From Candidatus Hydrogenedentota bacterium (GTDB lineage Bacteria; Hydrogenedentota; Hydrogenedentia; Hydrogenedentales; SLHB01), in assembly GCA_003557825.1 (NCBI GenBank), contig PWNM01000099.1, forward strand, positions 1-5,807: a stretch of 5,807 nucleotides of DNA, read 5' to 3'. The notes below the pieces were generated by a model, which worked only from the letters and a program-made list of their open reading frames with translations, had not been told where the DNA came from and searched no databases. Below are positions 1 to 5,634 of the stretch, in pieces. The number at the start of each line of letters is the position of its first letter. Position 1 is the stretch's first letter. The position numbers and the translations under genes are program-made.

Positions 1-351
1 CTGGTTCGCCGCGGCGATCATGGCGTCCACATCGGCTGTGGTGAATCCAAAAGGCTTCTCGCACAGGACATGCTTGCCGGCCTCAAGCGCCGCGATGCTG
101 TGGTTGGCATGGTAGCAGTTCGGCGATGCGACGATGACCAGTTCCACGCCGGGGTGCTCCAGCAACGCCTCATGGGATGGATACCCGGCGCAGCTCAGCT
201 CCTCAGTAACTTCGGCCACCCGTTCCTCAAGCGGATCGCATACGGCCGCCACCTGGAAATGCTCCGGCAAGCGGCCGATCACGTCCGCATGAATCCCCTT
301 GCCGCTGCGTCCGAGTCCTATGATGCCCGTTTTGATTGGGTTTGTTGTCAT
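1..351 (-). CDS. Gfo/Idh/MocA-family NAD(P)-dependent oxidoreductase, N-terminal part (truncated by window edge)
   Basis: The 117 residues visible form the Rossmann half of a Gfo/Idh/MocA dehydrogenase, a family of cytoplasmic enzymes that oxidise or reduce sugars, inositols and related polyols with NAD(P). The dinucleotide loop is GLGRSG (residues 12-17) after a short beta strand. An acidic residue, D39 in AAVCDP, ends the second strand where the ribose is usually bound. SPNCYH (76-81) corresponds to the family's TPNxxH segment, and CEKPF (97-101) is the hallmark EKP motif. The C-terminal substrate domain lies beyond position 1, so the substrate cannot be named. The start at 351 is supported by AAGGTGG (363 down to 357) five bases upstream. 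It follows the prepilin-like gene in the same direction after a 132-bp gap, so read-through is possible. The family call is firm; specificity is unknown. Confidence 0.93.
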   Translation of the reverse strand, partial: MTTNPIKTGIIGLGRSGKGIHADVIGRLPEHFQVAAVCDPLEERVAEVTEELSCAGYPSHEALLEHPGVELVIVASPNCYHANHSIAALEAGKHVLCEKPFGFTTADVDAMIAAANQ

Positions 352-356
352 AAAAT

Positions 357-363
357 CCACCTT
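357..363 (-). promoter_or_regulatory. Ribosome-binding site of the Gfo/Idh/MocA gene
   Basis: AAGGTGG read on the minus strand, five bases before the ATG at 351-349. Its first two bases also form the end of the 3' arm of the inverted repeat at 362-382, so pairing in the mRNA could hinder ribosome access. Confidence 0.7.
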
Positions 364-382
364 GTTTGTTCTAACCAAACAA
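362..382. repeat. 7-bp perfect inverted repeat next to the oxidoreductase ribosome-binding site
   Basis: TTGTTTG (362-368) and CAAACAA (376-382) are exact reverse complements separated by 7 bases. An overlapping dyad, TCTAAC (370-375) and GTTAGA (384-389), shares the same stretch. Such nested dyads may be an operator or a weak mRNA hairpin. The arms are AT-rich, so a stable RNA structure is doubtful. No known operator consensus is recognised. Confidence 0.35.
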
Positions 383-392
383 CGTTAGAGGA

Positions 393-421
393 AGGTGGCT
401 GCGCCTTTGACGTGGCCACCT
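393..421. terminator. Possible hairpin between the prepilin-like gene and the oxidoreductase gene, no U-tract
   Basis: AGGTGGC (393-399) pairs perfectly with GCCACCT (415-421) around a 15-base loop, and the stem could extend inward by three pairs with wobbles. On the minus strand it lies about 60 bases past the stop of the prepilin-like gene. No run of T follows in either direction, so it is not a canonical intrinsic terminator. It may attenuate transcription, mark an mRNA end, or mean nothing. Confidence 0.3.
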
Positions 422-483
422 GCCGCTGTTTATACGCTCATGTTACGGGTACCAAAAAGTGATTCCGGAACCATGCTCTGTGA

Positions 484-1596
484 TCAACCAAATCCGCCCA
501 TGGCTGTGGCAATACGCATGGCATGGGATGACAGCGTACCCGGCGTGCCTCGTCCAATGGGGTACCGGTTTTCGTTGTAATTAATGAATTCGACGTGACC
601 ATCCATGAACAACACGTTGGATCCCCCTGGAACATGGTTGAAACGGATAATGGGGTTAACCTCGCGGTCGGTCCACCAGGCGCCCCCGCCTTCACCGCCA
701 ACGGCGTCAAACATAACCACAATCTGGCTTTGGGAAGCGGCTCCTGCCGCGGGATTGTTGATGTCGGTTATGGTAAACCGCTCGATTCCCTCGCGCAACG
801 AAGGATAGGAACTCGGCAGACGATTTCCAAATTCGTCGTATCCCAATGCGCCCTGCCGCCAGTCGCTGCCAAGGCCAAACGTTAACGGATCGATAGGTTC
901 CTCACCAAATCCAACGCCGATGGCTTCACGCCAACGACCGCCTTGACAGACGGGTCCCGGCTCACCACCCGGATTTCCCCAATAGTGCCCGGTGTTGGGG
1001 GCTCCCTCCATGCTCTCTCGGTGTTTGTGCGCCGTATACTCGTAATAGGCTGAAAGAAAATCGACAAGTTGGCTTTTATTGTCGATCTTATAGCCCGTGT
1101 AGATATAAGAAACGGGCGAGGAAAGCAACAGATGCAAGCAGCCGTCTGCCACTCTCCATGCTGATGACCCCGGTTCATAATTACCAACATCAGCCGCCGC
1201 CCGCGCCACTTGGTCGGCGAGGTCTTCTTCAATACCGATATATTGTCCTTCGGGATCTCCCCGCGAGTCTGAGGGACAAATGGCGATGTTTACATCGTTC
1301 CAATAATCGGGATAAAGCTCCCGGCTGTTTACGCCCATATAGGTCCAGGAAAAGCGGCCCGTATCATCCAGTTGGGGATGAATACCGGTGTTGGGGGGAA
1401 AGGCGCCGTTGCGTTGCTCGGCGGAGAACATTTTGAATACCAGTCCCCATTGTTTCAGGTTGTTCGCGCACGATGCGCGACGAGCGGCCTCCCGCGCCCG
1501 AGCCAAAGCAGGAAGCAAGATCGCCGCCAGTATGGCGATGATCGCAATCACAACAAGCAGCTCGATGAGGGTAAAACCAGTACGTTTTGTTTGCAT
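484..1596 (-). CDS. Prepilin-like protein with type IV/type II N-terminal cleavage-methylation motif and C-terminal H-X10-DG motif (DUF1559-like)
   Basis: The 370-residue product starts with a short basic stretch and a textbook class III prepilin signal. Cleavage is expected after G7 (G|FTLIE), with E12 at mature position +5. A hydrophobic helix follows to about residue 31, then AREAARRASCANNLKQ, typical of the DUF1559/H-X9-DG pseudopilins abundant in Planctomycetes and Lentisphaerae. ICPSD (106-110) and SYIYTGY (163-169) recur in such proteins. The C-terminal signature is NHVPGGSNVLFMDGHVEF (320-337), with ten rather than nine residues between H321 and D332-G333. A prepilin peptidase would process it; the mature protein should be anchored by its helix with the domain outside the cytoplasm. 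The start at 1596 was chosen over one 33 bases upstream because AGGAGG sits eight bases before it and the FTLIE motif is correctly placed. The gene diverges from the glycosidases. Its function is unknown; a surface or substrate-binding role is inference. Confidence 0.92.
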   Translation of the reverse strand: MQTKRTGFTLIELLVVIAIIAILAAILLPALARAREAARRASCANNLKQWGLVFKMFSAEQRNGAFPPNTGIHPQLDDTGRFSWTYMGVNSRELYPDYWNDVNIAICPSDSRGDPEGQYIGIEEDLADQVARAAADVGNYEPGSSAWRVADGCLHLLLSSPVSYIYTGYKIDNKSQLVDFLSAYYEYTAHKHRESMEGAPNTGHYWGNPGGEPGPVCQGGRWREAIGVGFGEEPIDPLTFGLGSDWRQGALGYDEFGNRLPSSYPSLREGIERFTITDINNPAAGAASQSQIVVMFDAVGGEGGGAWWTDREVNPIIRFNHVPGGSNVLFMDGHVEFINYNENRYPIGRGTPGTLSSHAMRIATAMGGFG

Positions 1597-1604
1597 TACA
1601 CCAT

Positions 1605-1610
1605 CCTCCT
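1605..1610 (-). promoter_or_regulatory. Strong Shine-Dalgarno deciding the start of the prepilin-like gene
   Basis: A perfect AGGAGG on the minus strand, eight bases before the ATG at 1596-1594. It lies inside the longer open frame beginning at 1629, which therefore probably over-extends the protein by 11 residues. Confidence 0.85.
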
Positions 1611-1830
1611 GTTCATCTTGGTAAGCCAATGCCTATACCACCGGAGATCAACCGGCCCAAAGCCGTCACATCCAGCTTTAGGGAGAAAGTAGCATGCAGC
1701 GTGTCGTATGGATAGAACATTACGCCCCGCTATCTTTGAACAGTTTGCGCGCACATGGCCCCGCCGTGGAAAGGCATTGGTTATGTGAGAATTCCATTCC
1801 AAGAGATGGGCCCCTATTGTTCAAGTAATG

Positions 1831-1843
1831 GTAAAGCCTTTAC
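1831..1843. promoter_or_regulatory. 13-bp perfect dyad, candidate operator upstream of the glycosidase genes
   Basis: GTAAAG-C-CTTTAC is an exact odd-length palindrome, too tight to form an RNA hairpin but of the size and symmetry of a protein-binding operator. It lies just upstream of a possible -10 (TATCAT, 1847-1852), where a repressor would block polymerase. The alternating AT-rich arms recall LacI/GntR-type sites in general terms only; no such regulator is in the window. Confidence 0.4.
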
Positions 1844-1845
1844 GC

Positions 1846-1882
1846 ATATCATGGTTCGATGCGGTGTCCGTTTGCATGATAT
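1846..1882. repeat. 8-bp perfect inverted repeat with 21-base spacer upstream of the glycosidase genes
   Basis: ATATCATG (1846-1853) and CATGATAT (1875-1882) are exact reverse complements whose centres lie 29 bases apart, nearly three helical turns. This could be a pair of binding half-sites on one DNA face, or an mRNA leader hairpin if transcription starts upstream. It lies 64 bases before the chosen start at 1946. Confidence 0.4.
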
Positions 1883-1931
1883 CGTGAAACGAGTAGCCCT
1901 ATGGTGTTGAGATTGATGGATGGTTTGAAAC

Positions 1932-1938
1932 AAAAGGA
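1932..1938 (+). promoter_or_regulatory. Ribosome-binding site deciding the start of the first glycosidase
   Basis: AAAAGGA ends seven bases before the ATG at 1946. The open frame begins earlier, at an ATG at 1901, but that codon has no ribosome-binding site and would place 15 polar residues in front of the signal peptide. Confidence 0.7.
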
Positions 1939-1945
1939 TGCTGGG

Positions 1946-3205
1946 ATGATGAACTGGAAACGAACGGTCATTGTTTTACTGTGCGCAGCGGGTGTGGGAG
2001 GGGTGCTGGCTCCCACCTGCGTGGATGCAATCGAAGAGACTCCTGAAAACGAAGAACCTGCGCCCCTGGGACTCACGGTAGCCGACGACGGTACGTTGCT
2101 ACTCGAGGGGGAGCCGTTCATGGGCTTTGGCATCCAATATCATGATTGTATTCGACGGCGGATACGGGACTTCGAAGATACTTCCTATCGCGAAGGGTTC
2201 GAAGAGCTGGCCTCGTATGGTATTCCCTTTAGCCGGATCATGGCCTGCGGATTCTGGCCGGTCGAAATGCAGCTTTATCTCGACGACCGCGACGCTTATT
2301 TCGAGATCTTTGATGATGTGGTGGCCACAGCCGAACGCACGAATGTGGGGCTCATCCCGAGTTTGTTCTGGTACTACGCCTGCGTGCCCGATCTCGTAGG
2401 CGAACCCATTAACCAGTGGGGCAACCCGGACAGCAAGACCCATGAGTTCATGCGCAAATATACCAAGGACGTGGTGACGCGATACAAGGATTCGCCTGCC
2501 ATCTGGGCTTGGGAATTCGGCAACGAGTACAACCTGCCCATGGACTTGCCTCATCTCGAGGTGGGGCATGCCTGGACGTATCCCCACTTAGGCACCCCGG
2601 AGGAACGGACCGAAGACGATATCTTTCGATCGGAACACCTGGAAGTGGCCATGGCCGCCTTCGCCGATGAAGTGCGCAAACACGATCCCCACCGCATGAT
2701 CGGCACCGGCCATTCGATCCCCCGACCGGCCGCCTACCATCTCCGCACGGAAGGGACTTGGGACCGCGATTCGGTCGATCAATTTAAGCAAGAGCTGCTC
2801 GTCCAGAACCCGGACCCGTACGACTCGATCAGCATCCACCTTTATCCACATGTCTTCGAGGATCGCTATTTTGACCAGGAACACACCACCTTCGAGGACG
2901 TGCTGCTTCCGATTATCGAGGTAGCACGGGAAACGGGCAAGACCATCTTCGTCGGTGAATTCGGCGCCCATGACGATGAACGGGCTACCCGGGAAGAGGC
3001 TCGCGAGCATAACGAAATGCTGTTTGAGGTGCTCCTCGAACTCGAGATCCCCTTGGCGAACTATTGGGTCTACGATTTCGAGCAGCAGGAACACTTCATC
3101 AATGTAACCTCCGATAACCATCGCAGTTACGTGCTCGATATGCTCCGCGACGCCAACGAGATCCTGCGCGAACGGATGGCCGAACAGGCCGCGCAACGAG
3201 ACTAA
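1946..3205 (+). CDS. Secreted cellulase-family (GH5-like, clan GH-A) glycoside hydrolase, copy 1
   Basis: This 419-residue protein begins with a signal peptide (basic MMNWKR, hydrophobic core, likely cleavage after VDA at residue 28), so it acts outside the cytoplasm. The rest is a single (beta/alpha)8 catalytic domain of the cellulase/beta-mannanase type. The acid/base is E194 in WEFGNEYN and the nucleophile E338 in FVGEFGA, 144 residues apart, as expected for strands 4 and 7. Supporting residues are R97 (strand 2), H298 and Y300 in SIHLYP (strand 6), and W374 in NYWVYDF (strand 8). Retaining hydrolysis of a beta-glycosidic link is expected; the substrate (glucan, mannan or other) cannot be told. 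Cysteines C68, C101 and C146 are shared with the next gene and might form a disulphide. No carbohydrate-binding module, linker or dockerin is present. The next gene, 50 bases downstream, is its paralogue and probably co-transcribed. Confidence 0.9.
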   Translation: MMNWKRTVIVLLCAAGVGGVLAPTCVDAIEETPENEEPAPLGLTVADDGTLLLEGEPFMGFGIQYHDCIRRRIRDFEDTSYREGFEELASYGIPFSRIMACGFWPVEMQLYLDDRDAYFEIFDDVVATAERTNVGLIPSLFWYYACVPDLVGEPINQWGNPDSKTHEFMRKYTKDVVTRYKDSPAIWAWEFGNEYNLPMDLPHLEVGHAWTYPHLGTPEERTEDDIFRSEHLEVAMAAFADEVRKHDPHRMIGTGHSIPRPAAYHLRTEGTWDRDSVDQFKQELLVQNPDPYDSISIHLYPHVFEDRYFDQEHTTFEDVLLPIIEVARETGKTIFVGEFGAHDDERATREEAREHNEMLFEVLLELEIPLANYWVYDFEQQEHFINVTSDNHRSYVLDMLRDANEILRERMAEQAAQRD

Positions 3206-3242
3206 TCCATTTTGATATGATGTCCCTGTAAACGCAACCGAC

Positions 3243-3248
3243 GGAGAG
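3243..3248 (+). promoter_or_regulatory. Ribosome-binding site of the second glycosidase
   Basis: GGAGAG precedes three in-frame candidate starts: TTG 3253, ATG 3256 and ATG 3259. ATG 3256 is preferred because it is an ATG and lies seven bases after the GGAGAG (nine after GGAG); the others change the signal peptide by one residue only. Confidence 0.65.
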
Positions 3249-3255
3249 CTGATTG

Positions 3256-4530
3256 ATGATGTATTCGACAAACAAGGCATGCGGTTTGGCGCTGGCAGGG
3301 GTACTGATGTTCCTGGGGACAGGGGCCGCACTGGCGGAGGGAGGAGCCGAGGAAATGGAGCGTCCGCTCGGATTGACGGTCGCTGAGGACGGCACGTTGT
3401 TACTCGAAGGCGAGCCCTTCATGGGCATCGGCATTCAGTATCAGGATTGTTTTCAGCGGCGTCTAAAGGATCCGGAGGACACGTCCTATCGCGAAGGATT
3501 TGAGGAACTCGCCTCCTATGGGATTCCCTTTGTGCGATTCATGGCCTGCGGGTTCTGGCCTGTTGAAATGGAGCTGTATTTCGAAGACAAGGACGCCTAC
3601 TTCGCCATTATGGACGATATCGTCGCCACGGCGGAACGCACCAATGTCGGGCTGATTCCTAGCCTGTTCTGGTTCTACGCTTGTGTGCCCGACATGATGG
3701 AGGAATCGATCAATCAATGGGGCAATCCTGACAGCAAAACCCACGCCTTCATGCGCCAATATACCAAGGAAATGGTGACCCGCTATAAGGATTCGCCCGC
3801 CATATGGGCCTGGGAGTTCGGCAACGAATACAACCTGACCATTGACCTGCCCAACGCAATGGACAATCTGGCCTGGACGTGGCCCAATCTTGGCACGCCC
3901 GAAACACGGGACGAAAACGATGTGATGCGGTTCGAAGACATGGAGGTGGCATTGAAAGCGTTTGCTGACGAGGTACGCAAACACGATCCCCATCGCATGC
4001 TGAGCACAGGCCATGCCATTCCCCGCCCCTCGGCCTATCATCAGCGGACCGAGTTAAGCTGGACGCGGGATTCCCGGGAGCAGTACAAGCAAGTATTGCG
4101 CGACGAAAATCCCGATCCTTACGATTCGATTGGCATCCATATTTACCCCCATCTCCTCGCGGAAAACTACTTCGGCGAGGAGGACGGGACCTATGCCGAT
4201 GTGCTGCGTCCGGCCCTGGAAGCGGCGCAGCAGGCCAATAAGACGGTGTTTATCGGCGAATTCGGCGCGCCCGACGGCTCCGAACACGGCAGCGAGCATT
4301 ATGCTGAGACGTTGGAGGAGGCCCGCAAGCAAAACGAGGAGTTGTTCCAGGTCATCCTTGATCTCGAGATTCCTTTGTCGAACTATTGGGTCTATGACTT
4401 CGATCACCAGGAGCACTTCATCAACGTGACCTCCGACAACCACCGAAGCTATGTGCTCGATATGCTCCGCGATGCGAACAATACGCTACGCGAACGGATG
4501 TCCGAGCGTCAGGGGAATGCCGGGGAATAG
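3256..4530 (+). CDS. Secreted cellulase-family (GH5-like, clan GH-A) glycoside hydrolase, copy 2
   Basis: A 424-residue paralogue of the preceding gene, about 73% identical over the shared domain by hand alignment. The signal peptide differs in sequence and probably ends at ALA (residue 27), so it is exported. All catalytic landmarks are kept: acid/base E191 in WEFGNEYN, nucleophile E335 in FIGEFGA, H295 and Y297 in GIHIYP, R94, and W378 in NYWVYDF. It is therefore probably active. Relative to copy 1 it carries a seven-residue insertion just after the nucleophile strand, which includes the duplicated peptide GSEH-GSEH (341-348). Other differences cluster at residues around 200-230 and 300-327, loops that may shape the substrate cleft. 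The 50-base gap holds no terminator-like hairpin, so an operon is likely; a lone TATGAT at 3216-3221 could be an internal -10 without a good -35. The stop codon lies in the loop of the hairpin at 4521-4540. Confidence 0.9.
   Translation: MMYSTNKACGLALAGVLMFLGTGAALAEGGAEEMERPLGLTVAEDGTLLLEGEPFMGIGIQYQDCFQRRLKDPEDTSYREGFEELASYGIPFVRFMACGFWPVEMELYFEDKDAYFAIMDDIVATAERTNVGLIPSLFWFYACVPDMMEESINQWGNPDSKTHAFMRQYTKEMVTRYKDSPAIWAWEFGNEYNLTIDLPNAMDNLAWTWPNLGTPETRDENDVMRFEDMEVALKAFADEVRKHDPHRMLSTGHAIPRPSAYHQRTELSWTRDSREQYKQVLRDENPDPYDSIGIHIYPHLLAENYFGEEDGTYADVLRPALEAAQQANKTVFIGEFGAPDGSEHGSEHYAETLEEARKQNEELFQVILDLEIPLSNYWVYDFDHQEHFINVTSDNHRSYVLDMLRDANNTLRERMSERQGNAGE
4276..4299 (+). repeat. Two-copy GSEH peptide repeat in the second glycosidase
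   Basis: Residues 341-348 read GSEH twice; the two 12-base units agree at 8 of 12 positions. The unit falls in the insertion that distinguishes copy 2 from copy 1, just after the catalytic nucleophile strand. It may have arisen by a small internal duplication that has since diverged. Confidence 0.5.
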
Positions 4531-4540
4531 CGCTTCCCCG
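4521..4540. terminator. Hairpin at the end of the second glycosidase, stop codon in the loop
   Basis: CGGGGAA (4521-4527) pairs perfectly with TTCCCCG (4534-4540) around a six-base loop, TAGCGC, whose first three bases are the stop codon. It sits between convergent genes (the AraC gene ends at 4556), where a bidirectional terminator is expected. No T-run follows on either strand, so it may instead protect the mRNA 3' end or act with Rho. Confidence 0.5.
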
Positions 4541-4555
4541 TGTGTGAATAACAAG

Positions 4556-5509
4556 CTAGGGGGCGTCGTATTTGGTGCGATACTCACTGGGCGAGACGCC
4601 CCGGATGCGCCGAAATACGCGCGTGAAGTGGGCCGAGTCGCTGTATCCCAGCAAGTGGGCGATCTCGGTGATATTTTTGCCGCTGTGCAGCAGCATCCAA
4701 CAGGCCCGCTGAACCCGGCGATGCTGATAGTATTGGGTCGGACTGGAGCCGAAAACGTGGTTAAACGAACGGCTGAAGGTTTTTACCGACATGCCCAGTT
4801 CATCGGCGATTGCGGCGACGCTCAGCGGTTCTCCATGCAGGATTGCTTCCTCAATCCGCTGCAAAAACCGGCGCATCCAGGGAGCCAATTCAGATTCAAG
4901 CACGAGATTTCCGCCGCTTTGGGTAAACGATCGATCCAAGACCACCATCATTTTTTTGAGCGCCGCTTTCATACGGATCAACGATGGTTTTGCGCTCTGC
5001 GTTTCGAGGGCAATATCCCGCAGTTCCTGAGCGCAGGCCTCCCAGGTGGCCTGGTCGATTTGCCACTGGGGCGTCTGGTTGCGCAGGGGCATTTCGCCGA
5101 GAACCGTATGCATAAACAACGGAATCAGATCGCCTTCGCTTAGCAGATCGTGCAAATCGTTCAACAGCCATTCGCCCAGATAGGCGCATTTGACCTTGGC
5201 CAGGCGGTCCACGTCTTCGTACGAGTGTACCTCGCCGGGAGCCAAGGCATGAACCGAGCCGCGGCCCACTTCAATGCGACCGTGGGCCGTCTCGTGGATG
5301 CCGGTGCCCCCAACGACAAAGGTCAGCTCGTAGTGGTCGTGGTCATGGGGCGGGTAGTTGTTCATGCCTATCAGCCGGTGAATCGGAATCGGCAACCCCA
5401 GTTCGGGCAGCTCCACTTCGTCCATTCCACGGGCAGGATGGACGCTGCCAAACACCTTGACCGGGACGCGGGCTGTGAGGCCCTCGCTTTCTCGTGTTAT
5501 CGTTAGCAT
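4556..5509 (-). CDS. AraC-family transcriptional regulator with N-terminal cupin-type sensor domain
   Basis: The 317-residue protein has two parts. Residues about 40-100 form a cupin-like ligand-binding domain: PPHDHDHYELTFV (53-65) with clustered histidines and E61, GGTG (67-70), and PGEVHSY (91-97). The C-terminal part from about residue 208 is an AraC DNA-binding domain. Its first helix-turn-helix is LSVAAIADELGMSVKTFSRSF (229-249) and the second is ITEIAHLLGYSDSAHFTRVF (280-299), followed by the family signature GVSPSEYR (304-311). Such proteins usually activate sugar-catabolism genes when ligand is bound. It faces the glycosidase pair tail to tail and diverges from the hydrolase gene at 5635, so both are plausible targets, along with itself. 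The ATG at 5509 has no Shine-Dalgarno; the next methionine (residue 29) has none either and would trim the region before the cupin. The ligand is unknown. Confidence 0.92.
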   Translation of the reverse strand: MLTITRESEGLTARVPVKVFGSVHPARGMDEVELPELGLPIPIHRLIGMNNYPPHDHDHYELTFVVGGTGIHETAHGRIEVGRGSVHALAPGEVHSYEDVDRLAKVKCAYLGEWLLNDLHDLLSEGDLIPLFMHTVLGEMPLRNQTPQWQIDQATWEACAQELRDIALETQSAKPSLIRMKAALKKMMVVLDRSFTQSGGNLVLESELAPWMRRFLQRIEEAILHGEPLSVAAIADELGMSVKTFSRSFNHVFGSSPTQYYQHRRVQRACWMLLHSGKNITEIAHLLGYSDSAHFTRVFRRIRGVSPSEYRTKYDAP

Positions 5510-5634
5510 GTATGGAAAAAGTATAGCGATTTCCAGATTGGGATTCCATAAAAGTCAGGACTTCATAATACAATCCAGCCTGTATTAACCGAGAGTGGCA
5601 TAGTGTATATCGCCTACCCAGGAAAGGAAAACTG
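5510..5634. promoter_or_regulatory. Divergent regulatory region between the AraC gene and the hydrolase gene
   Basis: These 125 bases contain an exact inverted repeat, TATGGAA (5511-5517) and TTCCATA (5544-5550), plus a further TTCCA at 5531-5535 in direct orientation with the second arm, 13 bases apart. AraC proteins often bind direct or inverted half-sites near their own gene. On the minus strand TATACT (5525-5520) matches the -10 consensus at five of six positions, ten bases before the AraC start codon. On the plus strand CATAAT (5564-5569) is a possible -10 for the hydrolase gene, without a good -35. Confidence 0.45.
5520..5525 (-). promoter_or_regulatory. Candidate -10 element of the AraC gene, implying a leaderless or very short-leader mRNA
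   Basis: TATACT on the minus strand ends ten bases before the ATG at 5509. Transcription starting some seven bases after it would leave only a few untranslated bases, consistent with the missing Shine-Dalgarno. The -35 at the usual distance (TGGAAT, 17-base spacer) is weak. Confidence 0.35.

Larger units (their letters stand above)
1597..1945. promoter_or_regulatory. Divergent intergenic region between the prepilin-like gene and the glycosidase pair
   Basis: About 350 bases without a convincing gene, which must carry the control signals for both directions. Visible elements are the 13-bp dyad at 1831-1843, the 8-bp inverted repeat with arms 1846-1853 and 1875-1882, and tandem TTCCA boxes at 1792-1801. 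A plus-strand TATCAT at 1847-1852 matches the -10 consensus at five of six positions but has no good -35. On the minus strand, TTGGGC and TATAGG with a 17-base spacer (roughly 1660 to 1632) is a weak promoter candidate for the prepilin-like gene. None of these is proven. Confidence 0.5.
2066..4497 (+). repeat. Tandem gene duplication: catalytic-domain copies at 2066-3178 and 3367-4497
   Basis: The two glycosidase domains align from LGLTVA to the shared RERM near the C-terminus with a single seven-residue gap, offset about 1.3 kb. Blocks such as the WAWEFGNEYN region and the C-terminal stretch from NYWVYDF through VLDMLRDAN are almost unchanged in protein, yet their codons differ at many silent positions. 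This indicates an old duplication kept by selection rather than a recent one or an assembly artefact. Confidence 0.85.

Noticed and set aside
70..462. 130-codon plus-strand open frame over the oxidoreductase gene
   Set aside because: It lies antisense to a clear Gfo/Idh/MocA coding region with motifs in the right order.
1597..1629. Eleven-residue N-terminal extension of the prepilin-like protein
   Set aside because: The perfect AGGAGG lies inside it and the prepilin leader is normal without it.
1596..1802. Small minus-strand open frame whose TAA overlaps the ATG of the prepilin-like gene (TAATG)
   Set aside because: The overlap looks like translational coupling, but the frame opens with TTG, has no Shine-Dalgarno and no recognisable composition; probably chance.
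1901..1945. Fifteen-residue N-terminal extension of the first glycosidase
   Set aside because: No ribosome-binding site at 1901, whereas 1946 has one and begins a normal signal peptide.
1971..2033. Possible lipoprotein signal at the cysteine (APTC) of the first glycosidase
   Set aside because: APTC does not fit the lipobox, and a type I cleavage after VDA is more likely.
2588..3331. 247-codon open frame antisense to the first glycosidase (and similar ones at 2099-2587, 3463-4041 and 4054-4443)
   Set aside because: These mirror conserved sense codons of the two paralogues; the antisense frames resemble each other only because the sense genes do. No ribosome-binding site or recognisable family.
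1946..4530. Assembly artefact as the source of the duplicated glycosidase
   Set aside because: The copies differ at about a quarter of residues and at many silent sites, so they are real paralogues.
4451..5143. 230-codon plus-strand open frame spanning the glycosidase end and the AraC gene
   Set aside because: It overlaps two clear genes in other frames and has no recognisable domain.
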